This document shows positions 54,710-64,000 of a DNA stretch of 64,000 nt, one piece after another. Origin of the DNA: Diadema setosum (Eukaryota; Echinodermata; Echinoidea; Diadematoida; Diadematidae); assembly GCF_964275005.1 (NCBI RefSeq), contig NC_092693.1, forward strand, positions 29,524,173 through 29,588,172, given 5' to 3'. A program made the translations under genes and the position numbers. Position 1 is the first letter of the stretch; each line of letters opens with the position of its first letter. The notes beneath the pieces are model-generated. The model was not told the origin of the DNA, made no database searches, and worked only from the letters and a program-made list of their open reading frames with translations.

Positions 54710-55090
54710 AACCTTGTAAGTGCCACCAAGAAGATGAGACGATTCTTTGCCTTCTCAACCTTTTTTGGAGGGGTCAGGGAAAGCAAGATCCAAGTCAGAT
54801 TTTGTCTTTTCAACCTCTTGTTCTTCAAAAAAAAAGCAAGAAGGCATGACTCAAGATCTTGTCTTCTCGACTTCTTAGATCCGTAAGAGTGAGAAGATGA
54901 AATGTAAGATCTCGTCTTCTTGCTTTCTTGCTTTCAAGAAAGTGAGAAAGCCAGATTCAAGACAAGTGTCCAAGAAGATGAAACAGTATGATATGACTAT
55001 GAGATCTGGTCTTATTGCCTTCTGGGACCCAAACAGCCAAGAAGGCCAGCAATTATCTTGTCTTCTCCGTGGAAGTCCCAAGCTTCTACA
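54710..55090. repeat. Foldback region with repeated AAGATCT-GTCTTCT motifs
   Basis: The motif (C/A)AAGATCT(T/C)GTCTTCT, followed by a CTTCTTAG or CTTTCTTG block, appears several times in alternating orientation (54850-54920, near 55005, near 55055). This suggests a decayed inverted-repeat transposon. Confidence 0.45.
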
Positions 55091-55182
55091 GAAGGGAGAC
55101 ATATAAACTCAAGAGTAAGACAGGGTAGGAGCAATATCATTGTGGGTTGCTTGGATAAGGGACTGTCGAAGCGGCATCCTTC

Positions 55183-55618
55183 ATGCATTTATCATCTTTA
55201 CCATGTTGGAAACATGTTTCAATACCCATTTTCAAAACAGGTTTGCAAAGGCCTTTTGGATGGTCTTTCTGGAGTTACTGCCTTTATCATATCATCTGTG
55301 AGTTGAGAGGGAGACCTTGTCACTGCCCAGCTCCATTGCACAGTTTGACCCCAGCAGCAGAGATGTGCAATTGGCAGTGGTTGGCGTGGGCGTGTCTGAA
55401 CTATAAGCACTTTTCAAAACAATTTTGCAATTAACAAACTCCACAGAAACACATTTCTGGCCCAAATGCATTTGCAATCTCTCTTTTTTTTTTCAATGTT
55501 GAGAAAGGCAGTTCTAATCCAATAATCAAAACAGTTCTACGTTTATTAACTGCCAAAATCTACCTGAAAGTCGTTTGGAAACAAGAATCAACGTCAGAAG
55601 TGAGTTGATATATGCACC
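55183..55618 (-). mobile_element. MITE with GTGCATTTATYAACT ends, copy 2 (inverted)
   Basis: Reverse-complement partner of 47885-48336. Its outer right end AGTTGATATATGCACC corresponds to the left end of copy 1. Confidence 0.65.
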
Positions 55619-58206
55619 CAAAGACCACTCCTTTGTGATATCATGAGTGCTTGTGAAGAATACTAGCCTGTGGTAATGTGAAACTGACCATCGTCACACT
55701 GTCTGGTCAAGGTAAACATTCACCCTCTTCACCAAAACAACATACAACAGGTAGAATGAGTCTCCTTCATACAGCACAGTTGAGCATGAAGGTCTAGTTG
55801 TAATCAACAGTTCTATTTCTTTTCTCTCTTTTTGGGGGGCATTTAGAATGTTTTGCCTTGTCTAAGCTCCATAATTTTGTTCATAGAATGCAATCTGAAT
55901 ACTTGACCCTATGAATAATAATTTCACACTTCACTCTGTTGTTTCAAGGGCAAATTCTTTTTTTTTTTTTTCACCTCAAGTACAAGCGATGTAGGCCTAA
56001 TATGTATACTTTTCTGTCTTTTACTGGTCTATCTGTGATAAACAGTCTTGTATCATGACCATTCATGCTTTCACAATTCATTAGTTCTCTTGATCAATGA
56101 AATTACATGGCAGAGGCTTAGATGAATAGCCTACGTGTACTATAAACAGCAAATATATTGCATATATCAAGTAGACAACAAAATTTAGTGAAGCCTGATC
56201 CAGTCCAACCATTAATCATCATCAACTCAATTATTCCTAATAACCACTCGCAGCACACATCATGTGATGTTCCTTTAATTATATGTCTGTTTGGGGGTCA
56301 ACTAGAAAAGAAAAGAGAGAGAGAGAGAGTAGAAAAAAAAATATCAGTGGTGCTACCATCATCATCATCATCATTAAGAAAACATTCATCAAACAGGGGA
56401 CATGCTTTCACACTGCGGTGGGTCAGTTGTGGGGGGGGGGGGGAGTTGAGAATGTCTGTAGAAGACTAAATAATTGTGTGGTCAGTCAAGGAATGCAGAG
56501 ACCCATGAGTAGGACTGATACTCAGGGGTACGACGCATGCAGAGGTAAGCCTTAGAAGTTATCCCTGAACAGCGGACTCTCAATGCGCCTCCTCGCCTGC
56601 TTGTAATGCTTCAACAAAGGCCATTCGGCGCATGTTGTGCACTGCCCCAAGGTTCAACCAAAAAGCAGTCTTTCTTCTGCCAAAAGGATAGGGGGAAAAA
56701 AAGTTGGTAAGAAAAGAAGTAATTTCTTTAGTGCCGGTGAACAATGAATGATATTTCTTGTGCGTCAGAGTGGAGCTCCTATCGCTGCTACATTGATTTC
56801 TGAACATTGGGTGCAGGATTGCGATTGTATCGGAGAAGAGATCCTCTTACATCTCCTCAATCTTCTACTCTTGGTAGTGTGCATGTACATATTCCCACAT
56901 ACTTCCATCACCTCAATGAAATGAGTATCAGGAAACTGAAATTCTATTGAAGGCAACACCAACATTCAGATGTCATTGTCAAAGATGAACATTAACATAA
57001 GAATGAACTTCTCTTATGACTAATGATACTTCACTGTGCTCCTTGAGACCATTTTGGTAGGACTGAAGTGGATACAAAGCTTTCAAAACATGCTACTAAC
57101 CCGTATCTGATTTTGAAATACAGTATCAGTATCAAAATCACCCAGATTTTTCCTTCCTATCTACTTGTAGGCTGCTGGGTGCCGGAAGCACATGTGAAAG
57201 ATACATATATATATATAAAATTTTTTTTATTATTATTATTTTTTTTCTAATTATCATCGCATTGAATATGGCATAAAAGTGGCAATTTTTGGGGTGATAT
57301 TTCATATCAAAATAAGTTTGCTGCAGAAGAAGAAGAAGATACCTATGATTAAATCCTCATAGATTATTCATGAGACCCCAATCATGGTTTGTAAATGAAC
57401 TGTTAAAATCTTACAACACATGCAGAGATCTCAAAATCAACCTCAAAAAGTGTGTACAGTTTGATAACACCTCTCAAAAAAACTTTGACAACAGAGGGAG
57501 AATATGATCTGATCTAACTTCAATAAACATTTTGTGAAGAGATGTTTATGGAGGGATAAAAAAATATCAAAAAGTTATCTTCACCTGTGGCACATCTTCC
57601 CAGCATAATCAAAATAAACTTCATTTTTTTTCTGTACCTCTGTGTATGCTCACACTGTTTTTCATTACTTCATCACAAGTAATTGGCACATTTTGCCTTG
57701 TTATTCATTTTAACCCTCCTATTTTTTATCTTTACATTTTATGTTTGTAAATCCAAAAAAAAGTACTCCATAATATTTGGAAAGAGTTTCTCAAATTTTT
57801 TTTTTCCATCTACATTTAAAAATCGAATGAACAATATGGTGTATCAATTCAATATTGAATTGTACTATATTTTTTAGTTAATGTACATGTAATGTGTTGT
57901 TTTACCATGATGTCATATATCTATGTACATAATAACTTGTTAGATATTTGAAATTCAAGCTCTGGCTACAAAGAGTGATTTTTATTAAAGATATCCTACA
58001 CAGTGATAAATTATTACCTTTCCTACATTCACTTTTTATATGGAATCGTTTACAAGTGCAATTATAAAATTCTGCACGACACATTACATACTGTGGTAAA
58101 TACAGAAAATAATGTCCATGACCATAAACTTTAGTAAACCATGGCCCTGTTGCATAAAGGCTGAGATCAAACATCACTCAGAAAATCAAACTGTCTTTGA
58201 ATACTT

Positions 58207-58776
58207 AAAGGACAAGTTCACCTTCATAAACATAAGGATTGAGAGAATGTAGCAATATTAGTAGAACACATCATTGAAAGTTTGAAGAAAATCGGACAAT
58301 CCGTTCAAAAGTTATGAATTTTTGAAGTTTCTGCTTAGTCACCGCTGGATGAGAAGACTACTGCAGTGTGTGAATAACTTAGATGTCACATGCGTACACC
58401 AATATAAGGAAAATATAAAGAGAATTTCACAAAATTTCAATTTTTGAAAAAAGTACACATTCCCCGACTCATTACCGACAAATGTTATGGGTAATATTAT
58501 TCCCCCTGCCTTTAGAAAGAGGCAAGTCAAGTGCTCTTTTATTATGCGAAAAAAGTGAAAATATGTTGAATTTTCTTTACATTTTCTTTATACTGTTGTA
58601 CGCATATGACTCACAAGCTGTAGTAGTCTCCTCATCCAGCGGTTCCAACACAAAAATTTAAAAATTCATAACTTTTGCATCGATTGTCCAATTTTCCTCA
58701 AACTTTCACTGATGTGTTCTACTAATATTATTGCATTCTCTCAATCCTTATGTTTATGAAGGTGAACTTGTCCTTT
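58207..58776. mobile_element. 570-bp MITE (AAAGGACAAGTTCACC family), best copy
   Basis: The outer ends are perfect over the first dozens of bases: AAAGGACAAGTTCACCTTCA and its complement TGAAGGTGAACTTGTCCTTT. Long inverted ends extend inward well over 100 bp (AACATAAGGATTGAGAGAAT paired near 58740). The centre is not palindromic. TTAAAGGAC...GTCCTTTAA at the borders suggests TTAA-like target use. No ORF, so it needs a transposase in trans. Confidence 0.8.
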
Positions 58777-58918
58777 AATTCTCCTTGACTGATACCTGAC
58801 TTATGTTTGATTTTCTGACTTATGTTAGATTGTATCTATTTATATGTAACAGTGTCCAGGAGAGGTATCCTCCAAAACTCCAACTAGCACATCAACAAGC
58901 CTAACCCTACACTTGAAT

Positions 58919-58951
58919 CAGGGAGGTGGAAGAGAGACTTCCACCTCCCTG
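58919..58951. repeat. CAGGGAGGTGG hairpin, copy 2
   Basis: 14-bp perfect arms CAGGGAGGTGGAAG / CTTCCACCTCCCTG around AGAGA, preceded by GAAT. It shares AATCAGGGAGGTGG with 33865-33878. Confidence 0.85.
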
Positions 58952-60135
58952 CTGGAATAAAAGCCCTTCCAAACTCCGCTTTACAGCCTTTCCTACTCGG
59001 GAGAAGGGGCTTGTTCATTCCCCTAGACTGGGAGAGAGATGGGTGATGAATCAGTGGCCCTGGAAACCAGCAAACAGAGGAAGAATACTGCCTGGGAATA
59101 CCCTCAAATGTTCATGCTTACCCAAACAGTTGTCACAGAGGATGTACAAAGACAAAGGCAAATTTCCACGCCCCCTCCGGCTGTGGCCCGCTGTAGATGA
59201 AGAATCTTTTCGTCAAAAAAGCCTAATGGCAAACTGGGCTTTCAAAAAAGTCAGCAAAAAACTTTCAATTGAAAACAAAAAAATTGGGTGTGTCACATAC
59301 TTTCTTGAAGAAAAGTAAAAAAAAAAAAAGAAAAAAAAAAGCAAGGAAACAGATCATTACATACTACATGTACATACATAATCTTTTCCTGTCTATTGCC
59401 ATCTTAAGACAAACACTCATTACCACGTTAGAAGTCCAGACAGTTGTAAGTCCAAGTTCTGGTTCACGCTCCATCTGTCTAAAGCACTATTACAGCATAC
59501 AACTACAATGTAATGTCATGAACTGGATCAAACAATGACATGTACTAAGACCATCAAGCCATACATCAATTTCAGGGCTGCTCTGTCTTTACTTGTTCTA
59601 CACTAATCAACAATCTGACGTGTGCATTTAATGAGTTAACTCATTCTCAAGCTGAATTTTGATAGCTTTTAATTGTTTTCATCTTTTCTTTTTTACAAAT
59701 ACATCACGCATTATGCCATCATGAACATATGTATGAATTATATTCTCCATCCAGCATCTTGTTATATGACATACAAGTTTACACAAACAAATCTTAATCA
59801 CTTACAAACTTTGACTTTCACAGTAATTTAAATCCAGGGAATGCCTAGTATAAATATGTACTAGTATTAGGATAAAAACTTACTTTTTAGAGATAACAAC
59901 TGCAGTGTTTGTTCTGTCTGAATCATTTTCAAGAATAAATTTGTTTATCACTACAATAAGATTATAATTTACTACAATGAAAGAAAATTGTGTCATTGTG
60001 TGTCACAGTGTCATTCTCAACCTTTCCTGTAAGTTTCATCCAAATCTATTGACTACTTTTTGAGTTATTTTGCACATGGACAAACAAACTAACTAACAAA
60101 CAAACAAACCAACAGTAACGAAAACATAACCCATC

Positions 60136-60155
60136 CCCCCCCCCCCCCCCCCCCC
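60136..60155. repeat. Poly(C) run
   Basis: About 20 consecutive C following a CAAACAAAC-rich segment. Confidence 0.9.
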
Positions 60156-62791
60156 ATTAGCAGAGGTAACAAAGTTAACATCTCTTAGGATTTCTCATTC
60201 TGGCAATGGGGTTCTCAATCACATATCAAATCTCAGCCAGTGGTTTGATTTGATATACAAATTGAAAATCAATTCAATTCAAATCATATTAATAACAAAA
60301 CTTTTGCAAGTCCTACAATGTAATTCGTGAAATATTTGGTGTACAGTTGTATGTACATTTTTTTTTTCAACCATGTTTTCGTGGTTGCTCAAGAAGTAAA
60401 TTCTGACTCCAAACGTTCAAAAATAATTCAGCAAAACCAATGTGAAAAGCCTCTTGGGTCCATGATTGGCCATATTTTTAGGAGAAATATAACTCAGGTT
60501 TGCATTTTAAGAAAAAATAAATGCTCTATTAGCATAAACCTTATTGATAAATAGGCCTACATGCAAAAATCAGTTCTTTAGAAGTGTAAAAGCTCCCGAT
60601 GTCAAAATATTGGCAATAACACGGTTGTAATTCTCCAAGAAAATTTTGTCTGGGGATGTTGGTCATTGTACATCCTCTCTCTACTTATGCATCTACAAAA
60701 AAGGGACAAAAACAATAAATTCTTGAAGATTTGATTTCAAGGCATATCAATGTCATATTCTTTTATGTTTTGCCGATAATTACCCATTGTCTTCTATTAG
60801 TACTGATTTTAATGAGCCCCTCTACCACATGGTACACGTGTATGTATTTCAGCAAGTATCAAATATGATGAACATGTATTCACAAATGGTGTAAAATACA
60901 TTTTCTCCACCTGTACAGTAAGGAACCAAAAAAGAAGACCAAGTCCTGTGCTTAAATGCAGCAATGAGTCATGTATTTCAGGTGCACTGAATTTCTGCCA
61001 TTCAGGCCTGCAATTTGGTGTGTGCTTTTAGGATTGGCTCTGGCGGACATAATGGTTTGCTTGTTGGAAGGGGGGATGAAGAACTCCAAGGGTGGGTACC
61101 CTCCTCACACACAGCCCCTACCTCTCTCCACTGTCGCAAACGCAAACAGACCCACTCTTATGCTAATGGAGGCATCTGCCGCCCCCTTCACAAGTACAGT
61201 CTTCCACTGCCGATATTGGGGCATATTTGCTTCATGAAAAAATGTAGTTGCATAAGGGAAACACTTTGATGAATATTTTCACTCTGCAGTAACTATTTTC
61301 ATATTTCAGGAAAACAAAAATCAACTCAATATTAGATGGATGAAGGATAATTTCTGGTTTGAACAAAGCTGACAGAGTGATAGGTAATTGAATTCGACTG
61401 TGTTGGATGCAGGACGTATTTCACTTGGGTCTGCCTGGATGACAAATTTCAATGGCAGGAGACGAAGAGAAGAGGTTTGAAGTGTTTTGAGTAGGAAGTA
61501 AGAGATAAAGGAGGCAAGAAAGGTTGCCTGGTAGGAACGCAAATGTTTGGAAAAACATGCAAATTGAAAAATATCTTCTATTTGTCGACGTCCACACAGA
61601 AGGGAAAATTGACTGGATATAGACCTTTGTCGGCAAACTGTAAACAGCAGCAAAAGTCAATCGAAACCACTACTCTTTTGACAAAACCAGAAACCTAAGG
61701 TTTGTTTAAACTACCTCAACATAATGGAAGCCCTGGTGAGGGATTCAAACTCCTTTTCTAACAGGACAGTGGTATGAATTTATCCGGTAGTTCCTAACGT
61801 GCTTGAAACCTGAATGCTGTAAGTGAAAAATGGTCATCAGAGATCACACAGAAGAATTCCCTAAAGGACTGTAAAAGTAATTTATTTCTGTACAATAGGG
61901 GTTGGTGACAGTCACTTTTGCCCACCCCCCCCCCCAAAAAAAAAGGTAAAGTCATATGAGTGACAAATGTTTACATGTGGATGTAAAATACTTGTTTTCC
62001 AGTCTTGAAGAGTTTGATAGTCACAACAGCTTTTGACAGGTTGTTTTGGAACGTTTTGTTTCTTTTTCCATTTCAACGTGTGAGGAAGTGATTCTGTCTT
62101 GCAGAAATGCAAAACGCTTTCTGCTTCATTAAATGACTATGCAAGTTCTGGCACTTGGATTGATTTGGATGACTAAAAACTTGAAATCATCCACATATCA
62201 AGAAAGTAATAGAACAACCATGTGAATAATATTCATATCAAGTATGATGCAGATATTTATATGAGAAGCCTAAAAGGACTGACAAAACATTGTAAGTCAT
62301 CACCATCTGTTTCAATTAAAATGTATGGCATTCTGATTGGTATTCTGTTGAAAGAGATGGTTTCTAGGCCTATGTAACATAGTTTATAATTTTCTCATGT
62401 ACCTATCAGGATATTGTGAGAAATCTATAAATGTGTCATATAGAGTCATAGAATAAACATGTTTGGATCTCTGCTCACAGAGCCACAGGAAAGAGAATTG
62501 TACAGGAAGGGAGATGCCACATTCAAAAACCAACAGGCCGCTACTGAAGAAAAACATGTCACCCCTATTCACGTTCTAATGATAGAGACTCCAGATCATC
62601 ATCGCTTTTGACTTTTTCATCAAGTGGTGTTCTGTTAAACTGCACATTTGAATGAGATATTCAATAATGTCTTGGAATTCACAGACTCAATACCTTTCAA
62701 TAGACCTGCACAAAGGTGAAACTCCAGCTGAAGTGAATGTTGTAACAGAGAATCTGCACTGGCAATACCACATGAAAAGTTACATACGAAA

Positions 62792-63295
62792 GCTAGTATC
62801 TCACCAACGGAGACGTCTCCTTCTCCAACTTATCAGTCACAGCAGTCGCGGAGATGTCTCCAACATAAAAATGGCTTGTGGTCTCACCAAGGAGATGTCT
62901 CTGAGACGAGTTATGGCAGGTGTCAAAAAATTTCAAATATAAGGGAGCCGTTGCAGAATCACCTGACTTGATCTAGGCAGGATGTCAGCATGCAGATGGG
63001 TCACATGGTTTCTAAAGTAGGTCAAACAGCATCAAATAGAGCCGCAGAGACGTCTCAGCAGTTGCGGATATGATTAGTCTCCGCGATGTCTCTGCAACTG
63101 ATGGAGACATCTCGGAGACGTCGCGGAGACTTCGCGAAAAATCTAACATGTTTAAACTTCTTGTGACTAATCGGAGACTTTGTAATTTTCAGGAGATGTC
63201 TCGGAGACGTCGCGGAGATGTCTCTGCAACTAGCAAAATCTGGAGTCGCGAACTAGTCGCGAACTAGTTTCAAGCCTGGTGAGATACCCCTTTAA
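62792..63295. mobile_element. CpG-rich MITE with GAGACGTC repeats, copy 2
   Basis: Left AGCTAGTATCTCACCAACGG; the reverse complement of the right end is AAAGGGGTATCTCACCAGGC. The interior is full of GGAGACGTC, GCGGAGAC and GAGATGTCTC motifs on both strands, as in 11781-12294. Non-coding. Confidence 0.7.
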
Positions 63296-64000
63296 GTTTG
63301 ACCTTGTTGGTGACAAAACTCTTTCATGCTCTTCTTCTACAATAGTATCTGGATATGAAACTCTCATGAATAAATGAGATATATGGTTGCCATGGCTACA
63401 TGTTTGCTCCATGTTCACAATATTTCATACATTATTAGGTATGTCTCATGTACAAGAGTGTACACATAGACATGCCATATCGATATAACTGATGTTTTAA
63501 ATCACCAAAAGGCCATCCCCTTCCCCTTTCCTCTTCCCCTTGTGTCCCTAATTCATCTACAAAGCTAAACATTGCCCCAATTCTGTCTCCTCAACAAAGG
63601 CAACCAAGTCAATCAATAGAATTGATCGCCACCTTTGTTCCCTTGTACCGTTATAGTTTAAATGAGCTGCATAACACTCCTCTACGACCTCTGGCATCTG
63701 ATGTCACAATGGGATATGACATCACGGTCCCATGGGATGGCAATGAGGCACACCAACACACCTAGATGCTAGTCTTCGGTCAAATCTCTCTTGAAACTTT
63801 GTACACGTGTATATACAAGCTAACGACCCTCAACAACTCTGAAATTAAATTGCATGGAGACTGTACCTCATTTCCAACCTATAGTGTCTGAATATAATGT
63901 CATTAATTTAACAAAATCACCAACAGAACTACATACAATATTCCATACGGCTGTATTCAAGAAACAAATACCATGATAATGATTGTTATCTCAAATACTA

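Larger units (their letters stand above)
49964..64000. other. Presumed long intron/upstream region of the PSKH1-like gene
   Basis: No kinase-domain exon was found on the minus strand, and no other gene is supported on either strand. Open frames here are low-complexity or lie in repeats. Contents: MITEs at 51852-51945, 55183-55618, 58207-58776 and 62792-63295; a foldback region at 54710-55090; (GA)n tracts near 54600-54690 and 56309-56330; homopolymer runs at 52249-52274, 56431-56444, 60136-60155 and 61925-61944. Confidence 0.5.

Noticed and set aside
54310..54828. 172-codon minus-strand open frame
   Set aside because: Low-complexity Ser/Pro/Leu sequence generated by a GA-rich tract on the plus strand; no domain, no splice context.
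58926..59318. 130-codon plus-strand open frame after the hairpin
   Set aside because: No recognised domain, begins inside a palindromic repeat and ends in an A-rich tract. Not supported as a gene, though not excluded.
49964..64000. Remaining kinase-domain exons of the PSKH1-like gene
   Set aside because: I looked on the minus strand for the ATP-site, HRD and DFG regions and saw none; they are presumed to lie beyond the window.

Overview
This is a window of animal genomic DNA: intron-bearing genes with GT-AG splice sites, very low coding density, many microsatellites, homopolymer runs and small inverted-repeat transposons. The two host genes recognised, an alpha-arrestin (ARRDC family) and a PSKH1-type protein kinase, are both metazoan families. 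Several repeats, above all the 570-bp element that begins TTAAAGGACAAGTTCACC, are of a type I associate from memory with echinoderms such as sea urchins. A marine invertebrate deuterostome, most likely an echinoderm, is therefore my inference, not something a search has shown.

Layout. Positions 787-5757 hold an internally deleted, decayed Polinton/Maverick (adintovirus-like) element with about 157-bp terminal inverted repeats. It carries a broken protein-primed-type DNA polymerase B, one intact small basic ORF and a nested fragment of a non-LTR reverse transcriptase. Positions 7595-16226 (minus strand) hold a complete seven-exon ARRDC-like gene. Every splice phase agrees, and the predicted product is 479 residues with arrestin N and C domains, a Pro/Gln-rich tail and a PPxY motif. 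Its introns contain a CpG-rich MITE ending 12 bp from a splice donor, a LINE 3' fragment and other foldback repeats. A diverged, frameshifted copy of its first coding exon lies 15 kb upstream at 31385-31507.

Between those two exon copies sits a young 10.8-kb Ty3/Gypsy retrotransposon (17696-28526, minus strand). It has two nearly identical LTRs of about 1.9 kb, a primer-binding site, a polypurine tract, gag, and a pol that is frameshifted between reverse transcriptase and RNase H. It split an older MITE in two, and a perfect 62-bp-arm palindrome lies beside it. Each LTR carries an internal 58-bp direct repeat, one copy of which ends on a consensus splice donor.

Positions 28.5-46 kb are repeats and intergenic DNA: several MITEs, a tRNA-derived SINE head, a LINE tail, and a striking two-block minisatellite at 35270-37230. 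The 10-bp unit of that minisatellite changes strand in the middle of each block, so each block is a kilobase-scale palindrome. Positions 46083-49963 (minus strand) hold the last two coding exons of a PSKH1-like kinase: the end of the kinase domain and a Ser/Arg-rich tail, followed by a Pro/Ser-rich extension. The rest of the kinase domain is not in the window, so 49964-64000 is read as one very long intron (or intron plus upstream DNA) full of MITEs and simple repeats. Nothing suggests an operon or a defence system. The most unusual material is structural: palindromes, a split transposon, a duplicated exon and a repeat-bearing LTR.
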